Positions 33,014 to 42,027 of a stretch of DNA of 43,466 nt are shown piece after piece. The position numbers were made by a program, and so were the translations under genes. Position 1 is the first letter of the stretch, and each line of letters opens with the position of its first letter. The notes beneath the pieces are model-generated. The model had not been told where the DNA came from. It ran no database searches and saw only the letters and a list, made by a program, of their open reading frames with translations. Source of the stretch: Chlamydiota bacterium (GTDB lineage Bacteria; Chlamydiota; Chlamydiia; Chlamydiales; JABDDJ01); the NCBI GenBank assembly GCA_013287645.1, contig JABDDJ010000018.1:1-43466 (forward strand), written 5' to 3'.

Positions 33014-35224
33014 ATGACTAAAAAGAACAAATCAGGTTTAGAAGAGTTATCTATAGTTGATGCTGTAGAAACTTTATCAAGTATTGCTGAATTAGACTCG
33101 GATAAAGAGACTAGTGTTGTTGAAGAGCATCAGCTTGCTATCAAGGATAAAAAACTTCCCTACAGATCTGTGAGATGGCTGCACCAGAAGGATGGTGAGC
33201 TGACTCTGGCTGTGATCAAAGACATATTCCGGGCGATATTGGACTATCTGAAGGCTTTTTATAAAAGTAAGTATCGCAAGGTGGAGGATGAGGAGACTGC
33301 TGAAGGGATTAGGACAATTATGGTGCTGGTAGGTGAAGCTGCTAAGAATTTGGATAAATTTGCGAATCTTTTTGCTGAGTCGCACCATTCGGTTAGCATT
33401 ACTGATATGGAGGAGTTTAAGCAGCTGCAAAAATTTTATTTGTCGAAGGTTGCGCCTAGGATCGATGAGGGTCACTTAGGTAAATGGGTTCTTACTCTAT
33501 CTAAGGAAGGGATTAATAAAAAAAGTTTACTGCGTTTGCGCACTAAAGGAAAGAGTCTCTCTTCTAAGCATGTCTACGTAGATCTGGATACTGTGAAGAG
33601 GGACACTGAGTATGAGCTTTTTCAGCTTCGCAAGGAGGATGGGACTCGTTTTTATAATCCTCATCTGATTCGTAATCTAAAGCTTGTTTGCGACCTGAGC
33701 GATTATTTCCATGTGTCTGGGCAGCGGGATCCTTTGAAGCGTCTGGATGTCTGGTTAGATAGTTATATTCAAGCGTGTGCGAGTGATATGGTGGCTTCTT
33801 TGCGTACGAGGCTGGATCAGTTTTTTCATGAGGCGATGCGTCACAAGGGTAATCTTTTGGTAGAGGATCTGTCTAAAGCTACGATGGCTTTACTTTTGAG
33901 CGCTAGTCCTAGGCATCTGCAGAGTAGTCGCCATGCTTCAAAAAATTGTTTATCTTATTTTGAGGATTTTCAAAAATTTTTGCGTGAAGTGCTGGTATCA
34001 AAGGATTTTCAGAAAATAGTTCTTGCTCCTACGGGGACGGGTAGTAAAATTGCGCAATTGATCCGAGAAACGGCTCTTGGATTATGTCGTGGGCTTTATC
34101 TGCATGCGAAGGGATTCAAATCGGTTCAGTCGCATATTTTAGATTTGCTGAAGAGGGCCGGGAAGGAGCAGCAGGTGGCGCAGGATCAACAAGAGAGTCA
34201 TACGGCTTCTTTGGTCTGGGTCTATACTGCTTTGCAGCAGCTTTTGAATAAGCATGCGCATGGGCCTTTAAATAAGGTTTTGGATCTTGTGTTGAATGGT
34301 GATGTGGGTGAATTTGACCCTATCGCTCGATTTAATATTCCTTGGCCTATGTTTGCGTTGCATTTTGATTCTAAGCGTTTGCTTTATACGCGGATTCCGA
34401 ATCCTACTCATCAGGAGTATATCCACAAGGCTTATGTGGGAGAGGAGTTTAAGGGCTATCTGCTTTCGTGTCAGAATGGGCATGGTGTGAAGAAGCATTT
34501 TTGTATCTTGCTTCAGGACCGTACATCGTGGAAGGAGTCTGCGCGCTGTTTTGCAGTGGAATCGCTATTGCATCATAAGGAATATACTCCTTACATAGAT
34601 GTGTGCGCATATTCTATCGATACTCCTTTTTATCATCAGATGGATCACTATTTGAAAGAGGATAAGGCAGAGACATTTAAGAGGCATTTTTTGGATCATT
34701 TGAAAGATGAGCAGACGGGATATTATTTTCCTGTGCATTTGCAGCATACGCTATATAAAGAGTTTTTCTCTGGGATTATAGAGGCAGTTCATAAGTGCTT
34801 CTTTGAAGAGAGGGATCATTTATCGCGTGAAGAGAGGCATGCATTTATTGATCTTGTGCATCTGTTTACGACGTTTAAAATGGTGGAACTTAACGAGGCG
34901 GATGCTTTGAGTTATTGTTGTAAAGATGGGTTAGATACGAGTGTAGCAATGTCTGCGCTTCTATTTGCTCTTTTCGATTGGATGGGAACTTCGCAAAGAC
35001 AAAAAGAGGGTAAAGAATTTCTTCACTCTCTCTTGTTTGCACCAGCTTTGCTATGGCGTGAGAGGGCTATCCAATCAGAGCGTTTCTATAGGCTTGCTAA
35101 TTGCTTAGATGTGCTTGAAAAGGCTGTATCTAGGTCTAAGAAGGGAGATAATTTCTTAAGGCACTACTTCTCGCATCTCTATACACTGCCTATCTGGGAT
35201 GCAGAACTTTCATGGTCAGGATAA
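33014..35224 (+). CDS. large helical protein of unknown function
   Basis: 736 aa. No signal peptide and no clear membrane segment. It is predominantly helical with many His, Lys and Leu, for example the LDQFFHEAMRHKGNLLVEDL and SLVWVYTALQQLLNKHAHGPLNKVLDLVL stretches. No catalytic motif is recognised. Codon use is G-rich (many GGG, GTG), unlike the AT-rich accessory genes before it, which suggests a long-resident core gene of this lineage. It ends convergently with the M32 carboxypeptidase at the hairpin 35229-35293. The protein at 38497-40377 has a similar size and helical style, but no clear sequence match between them was found. Confidence 0.75.
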   Translation: MTKKNKSGLEELSIVDAVETLSSIAELDSDKETSVVEEHQLAIKDKKLPYRSVRWLHQKDGELTLAVIKDIFRAILDYLKAFYKSKYRKVEDEETAEGIRTIMVLVGEAAKNLDKFANLFAESHHSVSITDMEEFKQLQKFYLSKVAPRIDEGHLGKWVLTLSKEGINKKSLLRLRTKGKSLSSKHVYVDLDTVKRDTEYELFQLRKEDGTRFYNPHLIRNLKLVCDLSDYFHVSGQRDPLKRLDVWLDSYIQACASDMVASLRTRLDQFFHEAMRHKGNLLVEDLSKATMALLLSASPRHLQSSRHASKNCLSYFEDFQKFLREVLVSKDFQKIVLAPTGTGSKIAQLIRETALGLCRGLYLHAKGFKSVQSHILDLLKRAGKEQQVAQDQQESHTASLVWVYTALQQLLNKHAHGPLNKVLDLVLNGDVGEFDPIARFNIPWPMFALHFDSKRLLYTRIPNPTHQEYIHKAYVGEEFKGYLLSCQNGHGVKKHFCILLQDRTSWKESARCFAVESLLHHKEYTPYIDVCAYSIDTPFYHQMDHYLKEDKAETFKRHFLDHLKDEQTGYYFPVHLQHTLYKEFFSGIIEAVHKCFFEERDHLSREERHAFIDLVHLFTTFKMVELNEADALSYCCKDGLDTSVAMSALLFALFDWMGTSQRQKEGKEFLHSLLFAPALLWRERAIQSERFYRLANCLDVLEKAVSRSKKGDNFLRHYFSHLYTLPIWDAELSWSG

Positions 35225-35228
35225 ATCT

Positions 35229-35293
35229 AAATTAAACGCAAAGACGCAAAGTAATTTTTATTCTTTGCGCCTTTGCGTCTTTGCGTTTAATTT
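35229..35293. terminator. Bidirectional terminator-like hairpin of CGCAAAG repeats
   Basis: Arms 35229-35251 and 35271-35293 are a perfect 23-bp inverted repeat containing reiterated CGCAAAG words. The right arm region has one extra CTTTGCGC unit in the loop. T-rich sequence flanks both ends and it sits between convergent genes (stop at 35224, stop at 35315), so it can terminate in both directions. A nearly identical structure occurs at 40376-40458. Confidence 0.85.
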
Positions 35294-35314
35294 TATTTAG
35301 GGCAGGGGCAAGGG

Positions 35315-36835
35315 TTATAGTTGGTACACTTCAGAATATTTAGTTTGCAGGTAATCGATATAGGGCTGAGCCGTGAAGGGCTTTTTGCCAATGTTCTGCA
35401 ATAGTTCGTCACTGTTGTACTGCCTTCCATGCTGATGGACCTGCTTCTTTAGCCAGTCGTTAATGAAGCTGAACTGTCCTTGGCTCATCTGTTCATCCCA
35501 TTGAGGATTTTCATGCTTAAAGGTTTCCAAAAGAAAGGCGGCGTAGGCATTTCCCATGAGATATGTAGGGAAGTAGCCAAATGTTCCCCAGGACCAGTGC
35601 GTGTCTTGCAGACATCCTAATGTGTTTGTAGGCGGAACTATTCCAAGCAGTTCTTTCATTTTAGCATTCCAAGCGTCTGGAATATCTTTGACAGCTAATT
35701 TGCCGCTGATGAGATCTTGTTCCATTTCAAAGCGCAGGATGACATGCAGTGGGTAGGTAAGTTCATCGGCTTCTACGCGGATGAAGGAGGGTTCTACTTT
35801 GTTGATGGCTCTCCAGAAGTTATCTTGGGGGATAGTGTCGAGTACAGGAGCAAAATCTTTTTGGAGTAAGGGAAAGAAGTGATTCCAAAAGGGTTTGCTT
35901 AATCCGATAGAGCACTCCCACCATCTGGATTGACTTTCGTGGACGGCCATGGAGATAGAATCGCCAAGAGGGGAGCCGTAGTGCTCTTCGGGAAGCTGGA
36001 GTTGATAGAGGGCATGTCCACCTTCGTGCATGACGACTAACAGATTGCTCATGAAGTCGTTGGGATTAATTCTGGTTGTGATACGGCAGTCATTGGGTCC
36101 CATATACTGGCAGAAAGGGTGGGTAGATTTGCTGAGGTTGCCTCTTTGAAAGCTGTAACCCATAGCATCTAGTATTTTCTTTGCAAATTGGTTTTGCAAA
36201 GGCTCTGCAACGGTAACGCGAAGGAACTCGTCGCTAATTTTGGGCTTTTGGCTGACCTTCTTGAGTAGTTCAACTAGGGGCTGACGTATGGCCTGAAATA
36301 ATTTTGTCGTATTTGCAGTGGTTGCTCCTGGCTCATATAGGTCTATCAGGGCATCATAGGGTACCTCTTTATACCCTAAAAAATCTGCTTTACGTTGACA
36401 CATCTCGATAACGGTTTCGAGATAGGGGGCAAAGAGGTCAAAATTATTTTGAGCTCGTGCTGTCTTCCATACTTCTTGGGAGTGGGAGATTAATTGTGCA
36501 AATTCCTCCACAAACCATCCAGGAAGGGCTGCTTCGATGCGGAAATCGCGTCTCCAACGCTTCACTGCTGCTTCTTGAGCAGGTGTGAGCTGTGAAGATT
36601 TAACTGTGCCGGTCTCGATGTCAATTAATGCATCGATGGCAGTCCTCATCTCTTTAGAGGTTTTGGCTGAGTGTACGAGAGAAGCCATGACCTTCATTTG
36701 TTCTGCACGAATGCTAGCTCCGCCAGAGGGCATATAGGTCTCTTGGTCCCAGTGTAGTAAGCATTCGATGCCATTTAAGACATGTGCTTTTCGCGATATA
36801 TCAAAGAGTTGTTGATAGGCTTCTTTAGCGCTCAT
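35315..36835 (-). CDS. M32 family metallocarboxypeptidase (carboxypeptidase Taq type)
   Basis: 506 aa, normal for the family. It is a zinc-dependent enzyme removing C-terminal residues from peptides in the cytoplasm. The active-site HEGGH is at 270-274 (H270, E271, H274), and the downstream HESQSRWWE motif contributes the third ligand E300, both diagnostic for M32. The C-terminal LQDTHWSWGTFGYFPTYLMGN segment is also characteristic. It is the last gene of the operon zinc-ribbon/transaldolase/M32; its ATG lies 2 bp after the transaldolase stop. It ends at the CGCAAAG hairpin. Confidence 0.95.
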   Translation of the reverse strand: MSAKEAYQQLFDISRKAHVLNGIECLLHWDQETYMPSGGASIRAEQMKVMASLVHSAKTSKEMRTAIDALIDIETGTVKSSQLTPAQEAAVKRWRRDFRIEAALPGWFVEEFAQLISHSQEVWKTARAQNNFDLFAPYLETVIEMCQRKADFLGYKEVPYDALIDLYEPGATTANTTKLFQAIRQPLVELLKKVSQKPKISDEFLRVTVAEPLQNQFAKKILDAMGYSFQRGNLSKSTHPFCQYMGPNDCRITTRINPNDFMSNLLVVMHEGGHALYQLQLPEEHYGSPLGDSISMAVHESQSRWWECSIGLSKPFWNHFFPLLQKDFAPVLDTIPQDNFWRAINKVEPSFIRVEADELTYPLHVILRFEMEQDLISGKLAVKDIPDAWNAKMKELLGIVPPTNTLGCLQDTHWSWGTFGYFPTYLMGNAYAAFLLETFKHENPQWDEQMSQGQFSFINDWLKKQVHQHGRQYNSDELLQNIGKKPFTAQPYIDYLQTKYSEVYQL

Positions 36836-36837
36836 AA

Positions 36838-37815
36838 TTAATTTAATCGTGGTAATAGGTGTTGTTCGAGTTTAATAGAGTCGGCGGCAAAACGGCGGAT
36901 TCCATCGGATAGTTTTTCAGTGGCCATGGCATCTTCGTTGAGCAGATAGCGGAAGGCCTTTTCGTCCAGCTGAAGCTTTTCTTCTCCCAGCTGAGATGCT
37001 CTGGCAGGAAGAAGTTTTCTTTCGACAGGGCCGTTCATATTTTCAAGTTCTTGAAGGAGTTGAGGTGAGATGGTTAGTAGGTCACATCCAGCCAGCTCAA
37101 GAATTTCATCTGCATTGCGGAAGCTTGCCCCCATGACGAGTGTCGAGAATCCATGTTTTTTGTAATAGTAGTAGATCTGTCTGACAGAGATCACACCAGG
37201 GTCTTCATGAGGTGCGAAGGAGGTGATTCCGCGTCTTTCTTTGTGCCAGTCTAGGATGCGTCCTACGAAGGGTGAGATCAGGGTAGCGCCTGCATCGGAG
37301 GAGGCAGCAGCTTGTGCAAGACTAAACATCAATGTCATATTGCAGTGGATGCCCTCTTTTTCGAGGACGCGAGCAGCTTGGACACCTTCCCAGGTAGAGG
37401 CGAGTTTGATTAAGATTCGTTCTTTGGGAATTCCTGCTTTAGCGTAGAGAGAGATTAGTTGATGCGCTTTAGTGAGACTTCCGGAGACGTCAAACGAGAG
37501 GCGGGCATCGACTTCGGTGGAGACGCGGCCTGGAATACTCTTTAGGATTTCAACGCCGAAATTGACAAAGAGCATATCCATCATGAGACGTTTTCTCTCA
37601 TCGATAGTATTACCCTCTTTTTTGGCGCGGAGGACAGCATCGTCTATAAGGTGTTGATACTGAGGCTTTTGCGCGGCAGCGTAGATTAAAGAAGGATTCG
37701 TAGTAGCATCTTGTGGATGGAATTGCTTGATCGAATCGATATCACCCGTATCGATCACAATCGTGGTCATTTGGCGCAGCTGAGCAAGCTTATTCGAGCT
37801 ATTTTCTTGAGCCAT
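36838..37815 (-). CDS. tal: transaldolase
   Basis: 325 aa class I aldolase of the pentose phosphate pathway, transferring a dihydroxyacetone unit between sugar phosphates. The Schiff-base lysine is K137 in [12 protein letters not shown]. The N-terminal [10 protein letters not shown] motif (36-45) and [13 protein letters not shown] are characteristic of the TalB subgroup. The length is standard. An AAGGAG SD precedes the ATG at 37815. It is the middle gene of a three-gene operon, 11 bp after the zinc-ribbon gene. Confidence 0.96.
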   Translation of the reverse strand: MAQENSSNKLAQLRQMTTIVIDTGDIDSIKQFHPQDATTNPSLIYAAAQKPQYQHLIDDAVLRAKKEGNTIDERKRLMMDMLFVNFGVEILKSIPGRVSTEVDARLSFDVSGSLTKAHQLISLYAKAGIPKERILIKLASTWEGVQAARVLEKEGIHCNMTLMFSLAQAAASSDAGATLISPFVGRILDWHKERRGITSFAPHEDPGVISVRQIYYYYKKHGFSTLVMGASFRNADEILELAGCDLLTISPQLLQELENMNGPVERKLLPARASQLGEEKLQLDEKAFRYLLNEDAMATEKLSDGIRRFAADSIKLEQHLLPRLN

Positions 37816-37826
37816 AGGAAAGCTCC

Positions 37827-38216
37827 TTAGGGTATTTGTTGCGATTCAAGTCTAAAAGAGATAGTGACCTGCTCCTGACCTAGTTGCAGATTTAGAGTGG
37901 AATTAAAGCGGGTCATCAGGAGTTTATAGGGAATTTTTACATGGTGTGGGCCTACATCAACACCGACATTTGTGTTGCCGAGGATCTCTTCGGCATCTTT
38001 GATATGCAGGCATAGAGCTTCAAATTTTCGCAGCTGTTGAAGTAATTTGGGGTCATTGAACAGAAATGTCTGTTTGCAATGAGGGCAGGTTAGAAGGCCG
38101 TTACTTTTGTCCAGTTCAAAGATGGAAAAGGGAAGATGATGGTGGCATTTGGTACAAGGAAGTGCCAAAGTGTGCCCTTTTTGAAAAGGAAGCACAGAAG
38201 AATTTGTATTAGACAT
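37827..38216 (-). CDS. zinc-ribbon protein upstream of transaldolase
   Basis: 129 aa from the ATG at 38216; a TTG at 38228 would add four residues without a better SD. A CxxC pair at the start of the ribbon ([11 protein letters not shown]) and a second ([11 protein letters not shown]) about 24 residues later define a zinc ribbon in the N-terminal third. The rest is a strand-rich domain. No signal peptide. It is the first gene of the operon with tal and the M32 peptidase. Function unknown; the ribbon may mediate protein or nucleic-acid binding. Confidence 0.7.
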   Translation of the reverse strand: MSNTNSSVLPFQKGHTLALPCTKCHHHLPFSIFELDKSNGLLTCPHCKQTFLFNDPKLLQQLRKFEALCLHIKDAEEILGNTNVGVDVGPHHVKIPYKLLMTRFNSTLNLQLGQEQVTISFRLESQQIP

Positions 38217-38260
38217 TGGTAAACTCAATTATTCTAAAGATTAAGCAATCTTACCATGAA

Positions 38261-38453
38261 ATAAATTAAACGCAAAGTACCCTACCCCTTGCCCAAAATA
38301 ATTACCCTTGCCCCTGCCCCTGCCCTTGCCCTAAATACTAAATCATATAAGAAATCGGACAGGGTTAAATAATTCGGGCAGGGGCAAGGGCAGGGGCAGG
38401 GGCAAGGGTAATTATTTAGGGCAGGAGTAAGTGTACTTTGCGATTAATTTTAT
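38261..38453. repeat. Composite long inverted repeat in a divergent promoter region
   Basis: The outer arms are the ATTAA(A/T)CGCAAAGTAC word (about 38263-38280) and its inverted copy (about 38431-38450). Inside lie C-rich (ACCCTTGCCCCTGCCCCTGC) and complementary G-rich arms, which enclose an AT-rich loop around 38334-38375. The stem could exceed 70 bp. Unlike the other long hairpins it lies between divergent genes (starts at 38216 and 38497), so it cannot simply be a terminator. Apart from this repeat, the 280-bp gap holds nothing recognisable. Confidence 0.88.
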
Positions 38454-38496
38454 TCGTGGTATGCAACAGGGTAATTCATATTTTATGGGTGTTCAT

Positions 38497-40377
38497 ATGA
38501 CAGCGCAAGCGATCGATTTCCTAGGGATTTCTCTGAGCGATAGTGCACTAGTACCCAAGCTGGATGAATTCCTCAATAAACATGAGCAGTTTTTAAGTGT
38601 AGCCCTTGTGCATCAGATGCGCTATTTTGCGGGAAGCGGAGTCACGGAAGATGACGCTACCATGGAATTCGATAGTGCTATTAAGCATGTAAAAGCCATC
38701 CTTATCTTCTGCAAAGGTGCAGGAAAATTAAATACTCAATCACCTGCGTCACAAAATGTCACTAAATCGATGAATGGAATTCTCTGGGAACAGGTCGAAC
38801 TTCTGGAAGGTTTTGTCAATGAATTATTTCATCAACTCTCTTTTGTTAGCGTATTAAAGTGGCAAGAATCTCTAAAAAACACTTTAGATGGCTTTGAACA
38901 GGTACTTCTCAAACACATTTCCAAAGCTCAAGCTTTAGTAACAGAGCTACGCGATGTCATGCAATATTCTTTAGATTCAAATTCTGGTAATAGTTGGCTG
39001 ACGCGCTGGTTTAAATCAAATGGAAAGGATGCGGGAATCGATGAGGAGTTATCGAATGACCTTAAGAACTGTGAAAATATTCTCCGTCAGCATGGGAAGC
39101 AGTTTAGGGAACAATTTGCCAAATATCAGACTGTGGCTGCTGAAATCGACACTCACACTCATAAATTGAAAAGTTATGACATCTTAGCAAGTCTAGGAGG
39201 GGGAGCTGTTGACCAATTCGAATCTTTATTTCGCTTTCTAAAGCTCTGGGAGAGCCTTGAAACCTCCCACACGATTTCTCAGGAAGCTCTATTAAAAGCC
39301 TTTCAAAATTTTTCGCGGGATAAAGTCATCACATTACTCAGAGACTACTACAACTCCCTCGAAGAGGCTCTTTTTGAAAAAAGCCGCACCCTAAAGACCT
39401 CTCCCATACAGCTTTTCAATGATCTTCAAGGGCGTTCTTTTATTTTGGATATTATCAGAGGCTACAGAAAAGAGCTGCATGTCCTTGGATCTACAATTGT
39501 CAAACTTAAAGATTTTCTTTTAAAGTCTAATCCAGACCCCTATGTCAGGTCACGTTGGGGATTCGGAGATACTCCTGTAGGCGAAGAACCGAAATATGCG
39601 CACAAGCTGACGGAACTAAACCTCTCTGTAGAGCAGCTAGACGGATACTTTAACCGTATGATTGCCGCACTTGAAAAGGGCCCTCAAGAAGAGGATAAGC
39701 AACATCTTAGCGAAAGGGAAAGTCAGATTGACCACTCTCTGCACCTAATCGCTCAACCTCTAACCACAAGCCGGCATTTCAATTCTCATAGCGAAAAAAT
39801 CTTAGACCTTTTGGATAAGTTGGGTGAACTGGAAGGCTATGGGCGTGACGTGGTTGATTATGTGCGACAAGTACTTGGAAAGCTACTGCGTGCTGACTGG
39901 AAAGAGCATGTTTTAACCACACTTCCTCATTTTCAGCGTCTTTATAAGATCCACCAAGGAATTATCGGCTCTCCCATAGATCCAGGACATTCTCTGCGGC
40001 TCGAGAAATTTAAAAAGTTATTGCAGCAGATTAGTTCTAAAATGCGTCGTGAAGGGACTGAGCAGGGAACAGATATCGAATATGATATCAGCGACATTCA
40101 AGGCTACTTTCAAGACTTCTTAGCCACTCTACAACGATCTATCAAAGACGAATCCATGGCGCAAAGAAAATCCAAAAGGTATGTTGAAGAGGGCGCTCAG
40201 CAACTTTTAGAGTACCGCTACCTATTTGGTGAATTCTTTGCTTCCCTCAAAAAAGAACCTGAAGGGCAATACCTGCGTCAGCAGTTTTTGTTTGTCGATC
40301 AGTACTTTGAAGCCATCGAAAACAAGATTTATGAATTTAGGTTGCAAAGAGGCTTGCTAGAACAAGAAGAAAGATAA
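38497..40377 (+). CDS. large helical / coiled-coil protein of unknown function
   Basis: 626 aa from the ATG at 38497 (MTAQAIDFLG), preceded by GGTG. In-frame ATGs at 38461 and 38485 are possible. An open frame reaching back to 38431 starts inside the inverted repeat and is unlikely. The protein is almost wholly helical with charged heptads (for example around LSNDLKNCENILRQHGKQFREQFAKYQ and the C-terminal KDESMAQRKSKRYVEEGAQQLLEYR), with no signal, no membrane segment and no catalytic motif. It ends convergently with the lipoprotein gene at the hairpin 40376-40458. Family not recognised; possibly lineage-specific. Confidence 0.72.
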   Translation: MTAQAIDFLGISLSDSALVPKLDEFLNKHEQFLSVALVHQMRYFAGSGVTEDDATMEFDSAIKHVKAILIFCKGAGKLNTQSPASQNVTKSMNGILWEQVELLEGFVNELFHQLSFVSVLKWQESLKNTLDGFEQVLLKHISKAQALVTELRDVMQYSLDSNSGNSWLTRWFKSNGKDAGIDEELSNDLKNCENILRQHGKQFREQFAKYQTVAAEIDTHTHKLKSYDILASLGGGAVDQFESLFRFLKLWESLETSHTISQEALLKAFQNFSRDKVITLLRDYYNSLEEALFEKSRTLKTSPIQLFNDLQGRSFILDIIRGYRKELHVLGSTIVKLKDFLLKSNPDPYVRSRWGFGDTPVGEEPKYAHKLTELNLSVEQLDGYFNRMIAALEKGPQEEDKQHLSERESQIDHSLHLIAQPLTTSRHFNSHSEKILDLLDKLGELEGYGRDVVDYVRQVLGKLLRADWKEHVLTTLPHFQRLYKIHQGIIGSPIDPGHSLRLEKFKKLLQQISSKMRREGTEQGTDIEYDISDIQGYFQDFLATLQRSIKDESMAQRKSKRYVEEGAQQLLEYRYLFGEFFASLKKEPEGQYLRQQFLFVDQYFEAIENKIYEFRLQRGLLEQEER

Positions 40378-40458
40378 AAAAATTAAACGCAAAGACGCAA
40401 AGGCGCAAAGTATTTTTTTTATTCTTTGCGCCTTTGCGTCTTTGCGTTTAATTTTTTT
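40376..40458. terminator. Bidirectional terminator hairpin, 35-bp perfect arms of CGCAAAG words
   Basis: Arms 40376-40410 and 40424-40458 are perfectly complementary over 35 bp with a 13-nt T-rich loop. Each arm ends in a seven-base A or T run, so the stem is followed by a U-tract in either direction. The stop codons of the convergent genes (TAA at 40375-40377, and TAA at 40457-40459 on the other strand) overlap the two ends. It is close kin to 35229-35293. Confidence 0.93.
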
Positions 40459-40924
40459 ATGGGCAGGGGAAGCCTTCCCAAGGGATGCGGCTTTTGTAGC
40501 GGCCCATCTCAATCACTACCTCTTGCTGCTGTTGAAGGGCATCAATAATAATTTCGGCTATCTCTTTTGGAAGCAACGCCTTCTGACCACCCTCATACAC
40601 ACTCACTGAAAAGATTGTCTGGTAATCATCGATCCACATCGATACAGGAATCATGGGCATTGCTCCTGGCTCAATGACAGGCACACTTTGCACCACCAAA
40701 AAGGCTTCCCAATCGCATCCAATAGAGACAATTTCTAGCCGTATGTCTCTAAAGGTATTACAGACAGTATTGAATACTTTAACGGAACGATAATAATCAG
40801 ACGCTGAACAGTCGGTAGCTACGATCCAAGGGCATTTTTTATTGGAACAGCTAGCTAAGAACAGCACCAAGATAAGAAGAAGGGTGAAAAACCCCCTCTT
40901 CTCTCGAGACTGTATTAACAGCAT
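40457..40924 (-). CDS. lipoprotein of unknown function
   Basis: 155 aa. A lipoprotein signal is clear: a basic start (QSREKRG), hydrophobic FFTLLLILVLFLAS and a lipobox LASC, so the mature protein begins at a lipidated Cys near residue 26. The rest is a small mixed domain with four further cysteines. It follows the 81-aa secreted protein by 5 bp and is presumably co-transcribed with it. Its stop codon overlaps the end of the terminator hairpin. No family recognised. Confidence 0.75.
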   Translation of the reverse strand: MLLIQSREKRGFFTLLLILVLFLASCSNKKCPWIVATDCSASDYYRSVKVFNTVCNTFRDIRLEIVSIGCDWEAFLVVQSVPVIEPGAMPMIPVSMWIDDYQTIFSVSVYEGGQKALLPKEIAEIIIDALQQQQEVVIEMGRYKSRIPWEGFPCP

Positions 40925-40929
40925 ATTTT

Positions 40930-41175
40930 TTAGTGGCTATGATCACTGCTGGAGTTTTGGATAGCTACAGCAACGATAGCGATCAACGCAACTGCACCTA
41001 ATGCTATTGCAGGGGTGATGCAGGGTGCGCGACGGCAATCTTCGTAGCAGTATCCACCGGTATCAACGCAGTAGTCCTGGCCTTCGTAGTAGTAGTCTTG
41101 AGCGTTAGCAGAGCTGGAAGAGCAGAGCATCGCGAACGCTAGCAGCGATGCTATGAATTTTTTTACAAATTTCAT
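40930..41175 (-). CDS. small secreted Tyr/Cys-rich protein with membrane segment
   Basis: 81 aa. Signal peptide (MKFVKKFIASLLAFAMLCSSSSANA), then a Tyr/Asp-rich stretch with four cysteines (YCVDTGGYCYEDCRRAPC). A hydrophobic helix follows (about 56-74, ITPAIALGAVALIAIVAVAI), then a His-containing tail. AAGGAG SD 8 bp before the ATG. The cysteines would be oxidised outside the cytoplasm. It is probably an envelope component, co-expressed with the downstream lipoprotein. No family recognised. Confidence 0.75.
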   Translation of the reverse strand: MKFVKKFIASLLAFAMLCSSSSANAQDYYYEGQDYCVDTGGYCYEDCRRAPCITPAIALGAVALIAIVAVAIQNSSSDHSH

Positions 41176-41295
41176 GAGAACTTCTCCTTAATTTAAGTCG
41201 AAAAAGATGTATGCATACCTGTGCTCATCGGTGCCTATATGTATTGCATATGAGAACATTTTATGCAATTTTTTTCTTTGGTTTTTTTTATCAAT

Positions 41296-41850
41296 TTAAG
41301 CGTTGTTAAAACGTAGTGAACGAAGGCTATCAAAAAAGGCCTTATAATGTTCAGGAAATTCCTCTTTTTTGGCCGCAGCGGTAAGGATGTAGATAATTCC
41401 ATCCTTGAGAAGGATGACATGCATCATCCTTAGTTCGCCCCATTCAGACTTTGTGTCCACCTGGGATAGGCTAGCGTCACCCGCTTCAGTGCGGATAGCG
41501 CCTAGGTCTTTCCACTGGCTTCCTTGAGAGTCGTTGATGGCTTTGATGATCTTTAAATATTGCTTGAGAGTTCCTTGGTATTTTTCCATTCCTAGGTTAA
41601 TCGAGGGGGGGAAGTTGCCTTTACCTTTGCCTACGACCATGGTTTTTACACGAGGAGGTAGTGCAGAGGCGTCTGCGGTGGCCCAGCCTGGCGGGGGAGT
41701 GAATTGAACGGAGAGAGGAGGTTTGCTGGGAGGTTGGACTTGCGAGACGGGAGGTTCATTGTCGCTGGAGTTGGCGGCGCGTAGGAGAGGGGCGAATAGT
41801 ATTGTATGGGTTAGGGAGATTAGTAGGAGACGTTTAGTGAGAGCATGCAT
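41296..41850 (-). CDS. secreted PsbP/DcrB-like protein
   Basis: 184 aa from the ATG at 41850, which has GAGGT six bases upstream; the in-frame ATG at 41856 directly abuts that SD and is less likely. Signal peptide (TKRLLLISLTHTILFAPLLRA), then a proline-rich linker (PPVSQVQPPSKPP). The C-terminal domain has FTPPPGW, a central EKYQGTLKQYLKIIK helix and an ILTAAAKKEEFPEHYKAFFDSLRSLRF ending, a pattern like PsbP/DcrB (Mog1p-like) domains. Periplasmic or surface location is expected. The domain call is from pattern memory only. Confidence 0.65.
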   Translation of the reverse strand: MHALTKRLLLISLTHTILFAPLLRAANSSDNEPPVSQVQPPSKPPLSVQFTPPPGWATADASALPPRVKTMVVGKGKGNFPPSINLGMEKYQGTLKQYLKIIKAINDSQGSQWKDLGAIRTEAGDASLSQVDTKSEWGELRMMHVILLKDGIIYILTAAAKKEEFPEHYKAFFDSLRSLRFNNA

Positions 41851-42027
41851 AATCATACCTCATTTTTTTTTGTGGTGGATTACCTAGAGGTTATACAGTA
41901 GAAGAAATTTAAGACAAACAAAATTTTTCACTAACTAACTATTAATACCAACTTAATATTGTAAAATTATAGTAGATCATTTCTAATAGTAATAGGATAA
42001 TATTAAAATTTTAATTTTGGTGTAATT

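Noticed and set aside
38431..38496. GTG start for the large helical protein at 38431
   Set aside because: It lies inside the arm of the composite inverted repeat, where selection on DNA structure rather than protein is likely; downstream ATGs are better.
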